Assembly (NCBI GenBank): GCA_025351875.1
Contig: JANXVA010000078.1
Location: 1 to 33,120 of the forward strand
Direction: 5' to 3'
DNA from: Myxococcales bacterium
GTDB taxonomy: Bacteria; Myxococcota_A; Polyangia; Polyangiales; Polyangiaceae
DNA length: 33,120 nt
Below are positions 15,559 through 23,560 of the stretch, one piece after another. Both the position numbers and the translations under genes were made by a program. Numbering within the stretch: the stretch's first letter is position 1; every line of letters starts with the position of its first letter. The notes under the pieces were generated by a model, which saw only the letters and a list, made by a program, of their open reading frames with translations, did not search any database and was not told the origin of the DNA.

Positions 15559-17961
15559 GTGACGAAAACAGGCGGTGAGGCGCCCGCGCACACCTCGCTC
15601 GATCCCCAGGAGCGCTTCGAGCGAGCGTTCGAGATCGAGCGCGGAGAGACCATCCAGACGCGTTCGCGCTGGATCTGGGGCGGCTCGCTCACGATGTTCT
15701 TCGTCAGCCTCGTTTTCATCGACCGGGCGGTCTTCACGTGGGGGCAGGCGCTGACCATCCGCGTGCCCGAGCTGGCGCTCGCCATCACCATGCTCGTCTA
15801 CCTGCGGAAGCCCCGCCCGCGGGTCCAGATCGAGCGCTGGACGACGCTCGGCTGGACCCTCATGGCGGTCCTCAGCAGCTGGGGCTTCACGGTGGTTCCT
15901 CACGAGAAGCTGCCGGCCAAGGTGGCCGCGCTCACGCTCTCGGTGATCGTCGTCTGCCTCCTCGGTGCGTTCACCTGGCAGACGTCGTTCCTCATCGCGC
16001 TGATCACGATGCTCTCGCTCTCGTCCCTGCTCTACGTGGGCGCGAACTCGCTCTACATGCTCACGATGACGGTGGTCGGCTTCGCGTGGGGCGTCATCAT
16101 CGTCTCTGCGGCGGCCCGCGATCGGCTGAAGCGCAAGGAGCTCGTCGCCCGCCTCGGTCTCATCGAGGCGAACGAGAAGCTCCAGCGCGAGGACGAGCTG
16201 AAGAGGCGCCTCTTCGTGAACCTGAGCCATGATCTGCGGACGCCGCTCGCGATCGTCCGCGGCGAGGCGGCGATGCTGCGTGGCTCCGGGCGCATGGATG
16301 ACGACGACGCCGCGCTCGCGCGCGTCGAGCGCAACGCCGCGGCGCTCTCCCAGCTCGCAGACCAGCTGCTCGACCTCGCGCGCCTCGAGGCAGGCCAGAT
16401 GCCCGTTCGCGCACGCGCGTGCGATGTCGGCCAGATGGTTCGCGACGTCGCATCGCAGCTCACGCCGCCCGGCGAGCCGCGCATCCACACGAAGACCGAA
16501 GGCGAGCGCGTCGTCAGCCGGGTCGACCCGACACACCTCCAGCGCATCCTGACGAACCTCGTCGCGAACGCGCTCCGTCAGGCAAAGCCTGGTGGAGAGC
16601 CCGGGCTCGTCACGCTCTTCGTCCGAAGTGAGAAGGCAACCAACCACGTCGTCCTCGACGTCGTCGACGAGGGCCCAGGCGTACCGCCCGAGCGCCGCGT
16701 GGCGATCTTCACGCGCTTCGTCTCGTTCGACTCCGACGGCAACACGGCGTCCGGGATCGGTCTCCCGCTCGCGCGCGAGCTGGCGATGCTGAACGCGGGG
16801 ACGCTCGAGCTGCTCCATGACGTCCGGCCGACGACGTTTCGCCTGACGCTGCCCGCCACGTCGGACGAGCCGGATGCGATCGAGCCCGAGCTCGCCGCCG
16901 CTCTCGCGCCTGCGCCGACTCGCGAGGCTCGCCACGCGCCGCCTTCGACGCTTGCTCCCGGATCGCGCCCTCGGCGCCGGATCCTGGTCGTCGAGGACAA
17001 TCCGGACATGGGCCTTCTGCTGGTGCGTTCGCTCGGCAGCGCGTATCGGGTCGAGCACGTCACGCGCGTGGCCGACGCGCTCGCGGTGCTCGCCGAGGAC
17101 CCGCCCACCGCCGTCCTCTCGGACGTCATGCTCCCCGACGGGACCGGCTACGAGGTCCTCGCTGCGATTCGCGGCCGTCGCGATCTCGATCGGATGCCCG
17201 TCGTGCTGGTCTCCGCGCTCGGCGAGGTGGACGAGCGCGTGCGAGGTCTCTCGGCAGGCGCCGACGACTACGTCGCGAAGCCGTTCGCCCCTGAGGAGCT
17301 GCGCAGCCGCGTCAACGCGGCGATCGACCGCGCCGACACGTGGGGACAGGCGCTCGCAGCGCAGCGAGACGTCCTCCTGATGGAGGTCCACGACGGCGTG
17401 AGCGCGAGCCTGTCGCGTGCATCGATCCTGCTCTCCGATCTCGAGCCGCACCTCTCCCCCGAGACGGTGGCTCACGCGCGCGACGCGATCCGTGACGGGC
17501 TCGACGAGGTGCGCGCCATCACGCGTCTGCTCGCGCCGAAGCCAGCTTCGTTCCTCGCGCTGACCGCGGAGATCCGTCGCGCGATGGGCGACGCATGCGC
17601 CGCCGCCAAGCTCGAGCTCGACTTCGACGTGCAGAGCAGCGCCGACCTCGATGGCGCCACCGTGCCCGCCGGCACGGCTCACACGATGAGGCGCGTCGCG
17701 CGCGAGGCCACGACCAACACCATCAAGCACGCGAATGCGAAGCGGGTCGCCTGCCACGTGTCCGCGACGACGGAGTCGTTCGTCATGCGCATCCAGGACG
17801 ACGGTCGCGGGCTCCCGGAGGAGCGATCGGACGGGCAGGGACTTGGCATCATGAGCCGTCGTGTCGGACGCGTCGGCGGCACCGTGGAGCACGGAAATCG
17901 CGCGAGAGACGCGGGCGGCGGGGCGTACGTCGAGGTGCGCTTGCCCAGGCTCTCGCGCTGA
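15559..17961 (+). CDS. Membrane double histidine kinase: HisKA-HATPase-receiver-HisKA_3-HATPase
   Basis: 800 residues. The N terminus has about six membrane helices (roughly 40-184) with little periplasmic sequence. Module 1 is a classical kinase: LFVNLSHDLRTPLAIV (His224), N box NLVANALR, G1 DEGPGVP, G2 SGIGLPLA. A receiver follows (about 474-590) with VVEDN, Asp522 in LSDVMLPDG and Lys574 (AKPF). Module 2 is a NarX/DesK-type transmitter: LLMEVHDGVSASLSRAS (His611), EATTNTIKHA, DDGRGLP and GQGLGIMSRR. Module 2 is the type that phosphorylates NarL-type regulators, and such a regulator is encoded divergently. An internal relay from module 1 to the receiver, gating module 2, is inferred. The start is GTG 15559 with only a weak ribosome site. 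The C terminus is complete and no module shows frameshift damage. Confidence 0.93.
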   Translation: MTKTGGEAPAHTSLDPQERFERAFEIERGETIQTRSRWIWGGSLTMFFVSLVFIDRAVFTWGQALTIRVPELALAITMLVYLRKPRPRVQIERWTTLGWTLMAVLSSWGFTVVPHEKLPAKVAALTLSVIVVCLLGAFTWQTSFLIALITMLSLSSLLYVGANSLYMLTMTVVGFAWGVIIVSAAARDRLKRKELVARLGLIEANEKLQREDELKRRLFVNLSHDLRTPLAIVRGEAAMLRGSGRMDDDDAALARVERNAAALSQLADQLLDLARLEAGQMPVRARACDVGQMVRDVASQLTPPGEPRIHTKTEGERVVSRVDPTHLQRILTNLVANALRQAKPGGEPGLVTLFVRSEKATNHVVLDVVDEGPGVPPERRVAIFTRFVSFDSDGNTASGIGLPLARELAMLNAGTLELLHDVRPTTFRLTLPATSDEPDAIEPELAAALAPAPTREARHAPPSTLAPGSRPRRRILVVEDNPDMGLLLVRSLGSAYRVEHVTRVADALAVLAEDPPTAVLSDVMLPDGTGYEVLAAIRGRRDLDRMPVVLVSALGEVDERVRGLSAGADDYVAKPFAPEELRSRVNAAIDRADTWGQALAAQRDVLLMEVHDGVSASLSRASILLSDLEPHLSPETVAHARDAIRDGLDEVRAITRLLAPKPASFLALTAEIRRAMGDACAAAKLELDFDVQSSADLDGATVPAGTAHTMRRVAREATTNTIKHANAKRVACHVSATTESFVMRIQDDGRGLPEERSDGQGLGIMSRRVGRVGGTVEHGNRARDAGGGAYVEVRLPRLSR

Positions 17962-18032
17962 GCGAGCCGTACGATCGTACGAGGTACAGCCCGCCGCATG
18001 AACGTGCGATCCCCTGGCTCGCGCCACCTCAC

Positions 18033-18038
18033 TACGCT
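18033..18038 (+). promoter_or_regulatory. Putative -10 element (TACGCT), leaderless type
   Basis: TACGCT ends 6 nt before the ATG at 18045. The intervening TGCCGC offers no ribosome binding site. Confidence 0.35.
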
Positions 18039-18044
18039 TGCCGC

Positions 18045-18833
18045 ATGACTATTAAATCGTTTGCTTTGGTCGGTCTCTCCAGCCTCCTCCTCGTTGCCGG
18101 TTGTGGAAGCAGTGACGACAGCAAGCCTGCGGCCGCGGAGGGGACGCCCAACAAGTCGGGCGCGAGCTCGGCGACGACGAGCACGATCACGGCTGTCCAG
18201 ACGGCGATCAAGCCGTCGGCGGGCGGCACCCCCGGGGACTCCGGTCAGGCTTCGGCAAACCAGCTCGCGAGCGCGGCCCAGGCGACGCAGAACCTCGTCA
18301 CGCCGGCAGCCGGCGGTGCCGGCGCGAAGAGCCTCCCCGGCCTCGAGCTCCTGGCGGACTTCCTCCACCCGCTCGCCCCGACGGGGCAGACGGGCACGTG
18401 CACCTGCACCGCCGACTCCTGCACGTTCGCGGCGTGCGCGAACGGTAGCGTCACCATCGACGGCACGTACTCGTTCGGTGGCGGCAAGATCAAGGCAACC
18501 GGCCTCAAGTACACGATCAACGTCGGCGGCGAGGGCGCGTCCACGGGCGTCACCGCCGCCGTCGTCATCACCATCGACGCCGACATCACCGCGACGGCCA
18601 CGTCCATCGACGGCTCGTTCCATTCGGCGGGCAGCACGAACACGAGCGCCGGCGGACAGTCGTACTCGTCGACCTGGGACTCCACGCTCGCGTTCAACAA
18701 GGTCACGTTCCCGTCGGGCGGCGGCGCCGCGACGGGCGGCAGCGAGCACGTGTCGGCGACGACCAACGTGAGCGCCGGCGGCGGCTCGCAGGCGTACCAG
18801 TCGAACTTCGACGTCACGTTCCCGGCGAACTGA
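18045..18833 (+). CDS. Gly/Ser/Thr-rich lipoprotein, function unknown
   Basis: 262 residues from the ATG at 18045; the track's 412-residue frame starts inside the kinase gene. The signal peptide MTIKSFALVGLSSLLLVAGC gives lipid Cys20 followed by GSSDDS. The first half is low-complexity Ala/Ser/Thr/Gly. A Cys-rich spot TGTCTCTADSCTFAAC lies at about 120-135. The rest is beta-rich, with alternating patterns such as ITIDADITATATSIDG and a last part rich in Gly and Ser. No known domain is recognised. It is probably an outer-membrane or surface-exposed lipoprotein. The gene ends just before a strong 15-bp dyad. Confidence 0.75.
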   Translation: MTIKSFALVGLSSLLLVAGCGSSDDSKPAAAEGTPNKSGASSATTSTITAVQTAIKPSAGGTPGDSGQASANQLASAAQATQNLVTPAAGGAGAKSLPGLELLADFLHPLAPTGQTGTCTCTADSCTFAACANGSVTIDGTYSFGGGKIKATGLKYTINVGGEGASTGVTAAVVITIDADITATATSIDGSFHSAGSTNTSAGGQSYSSTWDSTLAFNKVTFPSGGGAATGGSEHVSATTNVSAGGGSQAYQSNFDVTFPAN

Positions 18834-18838
18834 GCATC

Positions 18839-18869
18839 GCTCGTGCCGTGTGACTCACGCGGCACGAGC
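18839..18869. terminator. Near-perfect 15-bp dyad between convergent genes
   Basis: GCTCGTGCCG and CGGCACGAGC are perfect 10-bp arms. The inner TGTGA-C-TCACG continues the pairing with one G-U pair, so the whole 31 nt is symmetrical about C18854. It lies between the stop at 18833 and the convergent stop at 18902. There is no T-run. It is a probable bidirectional terminator. Confidence 0.6.
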
Positions 18870-18901
18870 AGCCTCTGTGGCTGAGGGCTCTCGAAGGTCG
18901 C

Positions 18902-20170
18902 TCAGCGCACGAGCGTTGCGCACCCGAAGAGGATCTCGACCTTCGGCAGCTTCGTTCCGCCATGCGACTGTGCGCCCTCACACGATCGAGGGCACAGGAT
19001 GACCTTCGTCGGTGACGTGGGCGCATCGTAGTACCAGCCGTCGAGCCCTGCGCATGCGGGCTCGCCGGTGACCCGCGGGACGCTCAAGGGCGGCTTCACG
19101 CCGTCGGTCACGCGCACGTTCACGCGCGCGGGGTCGACGGTACCGGCCTCTGCCACGGGGATGTCGAGCTCGCAGGCAACGCGCGCCGTCTTCACGACTG
19201 CGGTGGCGACGTCGTCGAAGAACGGCCCCCAGGCGGCGCTGCCGTCGCAGATCTTCGCGCGGACGCCGCCCGTCTTCAGGACGAGGGCGGTGTACTCGGA
19301 GCCCGACGCCGTCGGCTTGCTGTTGTCCGGAAACGTGCAGCGGATGCTCGGGTCGACCGTCGTTCCCCACCCGTAGATGCCGCTCAACACGTACCCGAGC
19401 CACGCGCCGCCGCGGCTCGGATGAAGGATGCCCGCCGGAAGCACGAGGCCGCCGGTGTACGGATTGTCGCCGCCCGGGAAGCCCTCGAAGCTCACGCCCG
19501 GGAAGCGCGAGTTGTCGTCGGTGACGATCACGATGCTCTTCGTCGCGTTGGCGCGCAGCGCCTGCGCCCACGGCTCGCCGCCGCGCGCGTTGCCGGAGGT
19601 GTAACCCTGCGTCTGATCGAGGGTGCCGAGGATCTGCTCGAGGGGCTGCGTGCTCTGGATGTCGACCGCGGCGTGCGTGAAGAGCGCCGTGTTCGCGCAG
19701 TTGGGGTCGCCGGCCCCGTCGACGCCGCCGAGCGGGGGAGGGACGCACACCGGGTAGCGCCACTTGACGCCGATGGGGATCGGAGCCGTTCCGCGCAGCG
19801 AGAGGAGCACAACGCGGAAGTCGAGGCCCTTCGTGCCGACGACGTTCGCGAATGCGTTGAGCCCGGCTTGCACCTCGGCGACTGCGGGCGCCATGCTCGA
19901 CGAGTTGTCGACGACCCAGATGATGTCGACCGGGAGCTTCTCGCGCTTCGCCTCGACGGCGGCGCTCGCGCACGTCTCGAAGCCGGCCTCGGCGGCGTCC
20001 GGCACGTTCGCGTCACCCTTGAAGTCGGTCGGCGGCAACGGCGCGGCGGCCTCGGGGGTCTCGACGGACTCGAACGAGCGTGTCGCCGTGTCGTCGCTCG
20101 CGCATGCCGCGAACGCGGCGAGGCCGCTCAGCAGGAGACCAACCGCAGTGAAGCGCGCGCGAGTCGACAT
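18902..20170 (-). CDS. von Willebrand factor A-domain lipoprotein
   Basis: 422 residues. The signal peptide ends in AAFAACASD, so Cys23 is lipidated. After a Pro/Ala linker, the VWA domain starts at about 80 with LPVDIIWVVDNSSSM, a complete MIDAS DxSxS motif (residues 88-92). ATKSIVIVTDDNSRF fits the strand carrying a further metal-site Asp. Several Cys (CVPPP, DPNCAN, IRCTF, KICDG, VACELD, EPACAG, ILCPRSCEG) suggest disulphides in an exported protein. VWA domains bind proteins through a divalent metal. The ATG is preceded by AGGA at about 6 nt. It lies 47 nt downstream of the large MYXO-CTERM gene on the same strand, so the two probably form an operon and may work together at the cell surface. 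Confidence 0.85.
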   Translation of the reverse strand: MSTRARFTAVGLLLSGLAAFAACASDDTATRSFESVETPEAAAPLPPTDFKGDANVPDAAEAGFETCASAAVEAKREKLPVDIIWVVDNSSSMAPAVAEVQAGLNAFANVVGTKGLDFRVVLLSLRGTAPIPIGVKWRYPVCVPPPLGGVDGAGDPNCANTALFTHAAVDIQSTQPLEQILGTLDQTQGYTSGNARGGEPWAQALRANATKSIVIVTDDNSRFPGVSFEGFPGGDNPYTGGLVLPAGILHPSRGGAWLGYVLSGIYGWGTTVDPSIRCTFPDNSKPTASGSEYTALVLKTGGVRAKICDGSAAWGPFFDDVATAVVKTARVACELDIPVAEAGTVDPARVNVRVTDGVKPPLSVPRVTGEPACAGLDGWYYDAPTSPTKVILCPRSCEGAQSHGGTKLPKVEILFGCATLVR

Positions 20171-20217
20171 GGGTGTCCTTTAGCGTCTCTGGATGGCAAC
20201 GAGGTGCCGTTCGCGCA

Positions 20218-22908
20218 TCATCGGGCGCGCGCCCGGGCGCGGACGGCGAGTACGGCGGCGAGCGCGAAGAGGCCTGCAAACAGGCCGGATCGCGTGTTTC
20301 CCACGGGAGCCGGAGCGCCGGTCACGCGGCAGCCGCACCCGCTGCCGGCGGCGGCGAGCGAGCTGTCGGCCTTGCCGCGGATGAGCGGGAGGCTGACGCG
20401 GCCGACGTTGCCCTCCTCGTCCTTCACCTCGAGGTCCACGGCGCTGGAGGCGTCGGCGTCGAACGAGGCGACGCTGCCGAGGGCCGCCCACTCCGACCAG
20501 CCACCTTCGCCGATGCGGCGTCGAGCGACGAGAGCGGTCTCGGGCGAGACGTAGTCGATCGCGCGTACGGACACGCGGTCACCGTCACGCTTGCCCTCGA
20601 TGCGCGGAGGGAGCGTGTCGATCACGAACGGCAGCTCGGCGGGCGTCCCGTCCTCCGAGGCCATGTCACCGACGACGCGCGACGAGACGTGGAGCACGTG
20701 CTTGCCCTGGAGGATCATCGTGTCCTGATCGACGACGAGGTCGCTCTCCTGCGTCCAGGCGGAGTGCGTGCCCTCGTCGATCCACCACGTGTGCTCGGTG
20801 CGGTGCGAGGCGATGCCCTCGACGTGCACGCGCAGGGTGGGGAAGCTCGCGCGCGACGCGGTGAGGCCCATCGCGTCCGGGTGCACGATCTTCTCGACGA
20901 TGGATGCGCGCGTGTCGGCCTCCTCGTGCGCGGTGCCGGCGGCCTTGGTGATGTTCGCGAAGATGGCGAGGAAATCGTCGGTGCCGCTCGTCAGCTTGCG
21001 GATGCCGCCCGGCGGGATGTCGAGCCCGAGACCGAAGCTCGCGAGCGCGGTCGAGAGGTCGATTGGCTTGAGGCCGCCGCCGAGGAACTGCCCGAGGATC
21101 CCGCCGAGGAGGCCCGTGACTCCGCCGGAGACCATGCCGGGATCGTCCATGAGGAGATCGGCGTTGGTAACGCTCGCGTTCGCGAGCGTGAGATCTCCGA
21201 TGACGGGAAGGAGGCCGCCGTTCGGGTTCGTCTTCGGATCCTTGCCGGTCTGGAGGTTGACCGGGATCGTGACGTCGGCCGTGTACGTGAAGAAGCGGAC
21301 GAAGCGATCGAGCGAGAAGACGTAGAAGTCGACGGCGAACTTCTCGAGCGTGATCTTGAGGAGCGGGTCCGTCTTCACGTCGGTGCCGCCGCCGAGCTTG
21401 ATCTTCGGCGGTGCGCCGGGGCGGGTGGTGACGGCCGCGGCGGCGGCGTTCTGCTCGAACGCGAGCAGCTTGATCGACGGGGCGAGGATGCTGAGATATC
21501 CGGTCTGCAGCTGGTCGACCTGCGCGGTCGAGATGCCGAGGCAGAGCACGCCGCTGTTGAAGGCGCTCGTCGCTGCGTGATCGAGGTAGCGGCCCGCCAG
21601 CGCGAAGCCGAGGTGGGGACCCGGCGTCGCCGCCGGCCATGGCGTGATCGTGTCGCCCTCGAGCTCCTTCGGGATCGGGATGCCTTGCGGCGGCGGGTTC
21701 GGAACGACGGTGACGCACTTGGCCGTCGGCTGGGGCTGCGCGCCGCCGAGCATCTTGAGCGAGATGCCGTTGGTGTTGTTGTCCTCCGCGGGAACGGGCG
21801 GCTTGCGCGGCGTCCACGCGGGGAGGGTCGTGACGCCCGGCGCGGGGTTCATGTCGCCGGCCGACGCGAGGACGAAGTCGAGACCGCCCTGCGTCCCCGG
21901 CGAGAAGCTGCTGAGCGCCTTCGACAGATCCATTCGCCCGTCGATGCCGAGGAGCGAGGGCACGCACTCCTTCGTCCCGGTGAAGACGCACTTGGTGGCC
22001 TTCGTGAGGTCGGCGTCGTCGGGCTCCGAGCCTGTCGGGCATGCCGGTGTCACCGTGGGCGTCGGCTTCGTGCAGAACGCGCTCGCGAGCGCGGTCTTCA
22101 CCTGGCTCTTCACGCCGTCGATGAGCGTGTTGAAGGCGAGGTCCTTCACGGTGTCGAAGAAGCCCTGGCAGATGCCGAGGCCGCCGCAGGTGTCGTCGCA
22201 GACCTCGACGTCGTTCTTGGTGATGCCGATGTCGATGACCGCGTTGTCGACGTCGACCTTCGTGTAGCCGTCGCGCGGCGCGCGTGTCTCGGTGATGAGC
22301 GGGAGCTCGATGTTGAGCGGGAAGTCCTTGAACGGGAGCGTGTCCGAGCCGCGAAGACCGGCAGCGCAGAGGTTCTGGCTGGGGACCTGCGTCTTGTCCG
22401 CGGCGACGACGTATGCCTTGACGGTGAAGCCGACCGAGAACGAGACGGGCAGATCGCGGATGCGAACGGGAAGCAAGCCGTCGATCTTCACGCGGTTGGG
22501 GGTGATCGAGTTCACGCGGAGCTTGGATTGGCCGAGCGCGATCTCCGCGTTGCACTGCGCGGGGGTGGGCATCGCGACGGAGCAGACCTTCGGGTTGCCG
22601 CTGCCCGGCGGAATGTTGAACGACGCGACGCCGGGCTTGCCGCCCGCGCCGGCGCCCGCGCCGAGCGCCTTCTCGGCGAGTGTGCCGATGTTCTCCTGGA
22701 GGAAGGTGAGGCCGGGGCGCGTGACTCGAACCGAAGCGGCGTTGGGGATGGTGCTCGCCTTCGGGAAGCCGCCGGGGAGCGGGGTGGTGCCGCAGGAGGC
22801 GCAGCCGCCGGAGCAGCCGCCGCCGCTGCACGAGGCAATGAGGAGGAAGAGGGCTACGAGAAGGACGCGCTGGACGAGGTGCTTGTGAGCTTTGCTGGGG
22901 AAAAACAT
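20218..22908 (-). CDS. Large Cys-rich lipoprotein with MYXO-CTERM sorting tail
   Basis: 896 residues. The N terminus has a lipoprotein signal (LVALFLLIASC, Cys27), directly followed by a Cys/Gly cluster GGGCSGGCASCG. The long central part (about 60-840) has no domain I recognise. It contains paired Cys (VCDDTCGGLGICQ) and beta-rich stretches; the last part (about 700-840, VSSRVVGDMASEDG, LPPRIEGKRDGDRVSV) looks Ig-like. The C terminus GSGCGCRVTG, a spacer, then GLFAGLFALAAVLAV and RARARAR matches the MYXO-CTERM plan: Cys motif, membrane helix, Arg tail. Myxosortase-type processing would then place it at the surface. The ATG at 22908 has AGAGGA at a good distance. The VWA lipoprotein gene follows 47 nt downstream. 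The 924-residue plus-strand ORF over the same DNA is a shadow. Confidence 0.88.
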   Translation of the reverse strand: MFFPSKAHKHLVQRVLLVALFLLIASCSGGGCSGGCASCGTTPLPGGFPKASTIPNAASVRVTRPGLTFLQENIGTLAEKALGAGAGAGGKPGVASFNIPPGSGNPKVCSVAMPTPAQCNAEIALGQSKLRVNSITPNRVKIDGLLPVRIRDLPVSFSVGFTVKAYVVAADKTQVPSQNLCAAGLRGSDTLPFKDFPLNIELPLITETRAPRDGYTKVDVDNAVIDIGITKNDVEVCDDTCGGLGICQGFFDTVKDLAFNTLIDGVKSQVKTALASAFCTKPTPTVTPACPTGSEPDDADLTKATKCVFTGTKECVPSLLGIDGRMDLSKALSSFSPGTQGGLDFVLASAGDMNPAPGVTTLPAWTPRKPPVPAEDNNTNGISLKMLGGAQPQPTAKCVTVVPNPPPQGIPIPKELEGDTITPWPAATPGPHLGFALAGRYLDHAATSAFNSGVLCLGISTAQVDQLQTGYLSILAPSIKLLAFEQNAAAAAVTTRPGAPPKIKLGGGTDVKTDPLLKITLEKFAVDFYVFSLDRFVRFFTYTADVTIPVNLQTGKDPKTNPNGGLLPVIGDLTLANASVTNADLLMDDPGMVSGGVTGLLGGILGQFLGGGLKPIDLSTALASFGLGLDIPPGGIRKLTSGTDDFLAIFANITKAAGTAHEEADTRASIVEKIVHPDAMGLTASRASFPTLRVHVEGIASHRTEHTWWIDEGTHSAWTQESDLVVDQDTMILQGKHVLHVSSRVVGDMASEDGTPAELPFVIDTLPPRIEGKRDGDRVSVRAIDYVSPETALVARRRIGEGGWSEWAALGSVASFDADASSAVDLEVKDEEGNVGRVSLPLIRGKADSSLAAAGSGCGCRVTGAPAPVGNTRSGLFAGLFALAAVLAVRARARAR

Positions 22909-23072
22909 GGCCCGTCCTCTGCGCGGGGGAAGACCCCGGGCAACTGAGGGGAGTTTGTATCACCTGGGAGGGGGGCGCGCGCGTCTCAACGGGAGCTTGA
23001 TTGGGGTTCCGGGAGGGGAGATCCGGGCACGGGCACGTGGCGCGCTCGGGGCATCTTTGGTGGGGGCGGTGG

Positions 23073-23078
23073 TAGGCT
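23073..23078 (+). promoter_or_regulatory. Putative -10 element (TAGGCT), leaderless type
   Basis: TAGGCT ends 6 nt before the GTG at 23085, with no ribosome binding site between them. Confidence 0.35.
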
Positions 23079-23084
23079 GCGGGC

Positions 23085-23420
23085 GTGCGTCGCTGGATAT
23101 GTGTAAGTTGCATCTTTATCGTCGCGCTGACCGTGCCCGTCTACGCAAGCGCGCAGGGCGGGCCGATCGCAGACGCGAGCGCGGATTCGAGCCCCGTCGG
23201 CCCGGCCTCCGCCCCGAGCTCGACTGCGACCGCGAACCCGACCCCGCACCCGAGCGAGTCCGCGGCACCCGAGCCTCCGCCTCGCGCCGTCCGGGGTCCG
23301 GCCGTGCGCGAGCGTGCGGGCCGTCGCTCGCGTGGAGGGTCCGTCGCGTCGGGCGCGCTCATGCTCTTCATGCTCATCGCGTTCATGGGCTACTACGTCG
23401 TGAAGAAGCTCCGTCGCTGA
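23085..23420 (+). CDS. Small exported protein with C-terminal membrane anchor
   Basis: 111 residues. The signal peptide (MRRWICVSCIFIVALTVPVYASAQ) is probably cut after ASA near residue 23. A Pro/Ser/Ala/Thr-rich linker runs from about 25 to 72, followed by a basic patch (RERAGRRSRGG). A single membrane helix (ASGALMLFMLIAFMGYYVV) and a basic KKLRR end complete it. The layout is an exported segment tethered by a C-terminal helix. No domain is known to me. The helix plus basic tail lacks the Gly-Cys motif of MYXO-CTERM, so it should stay in the inner membrane. The start is GTG behind a TAGGCT box. A hairpin follows at 23439-23458. Confidence 0.65.
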   Translation: MRRWICVSCIFIVALTVPVYASAQGGPIADASADSSPVGPASAPSSTATANPTPHPSESAAPEPPPRAVRGPAVRERAGRRSRGGSVASGALMLFMLIAFMGYYVVKKLRR

Positions 23421-23438
23421 GCAACGCAAGGGACGTGA

Positions 23439-23458
23439 CTGCGGTGATCTGACCGCAG
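23439..23458 (+). terminator. Hairpin after the small membrane protein gene
   Basis: CTGCGGT and ACCGCAG form a perfect 7-bp stem around GATCTG, 18 nt after the stop at 23420. There is no T-run. It is a likely terminator. Confidence 0.5.
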
Positions 23459-23560
23459 GTGAATGTCACGGCCTCGTCTCATTGCCGCAGGAAACACGAA
23501 GTAAGAAGCGCCTCCGCGGGCCGGATCGTAGACCCGTCCCGCCACCCAGGAGCTTCACGC

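Noticed and set aside
15532-18027. 831-residue minus-strand ORF opposite the double kinase
   Set aside because: Shadow with the same low-information composition; the plus strand encodes intact kinase motifs.
19421-20554. 377-residue plus-strand ORF over the VWA gene
   Set aside because: Shadow; the VWA frame has a complete MIDAS motif and lipobox.
20173-22947. 924-residue plus-strand ORF opposite the MYXO-CTERM gene
   Set aside because: Composition is Arg/Glu/Asp/Ala-rich with no domain signal; it is the antisense shadow of a gene with strong GC3 bias. The minus-strand frame has a signal peptide, a sorting tail and a ribosome site.
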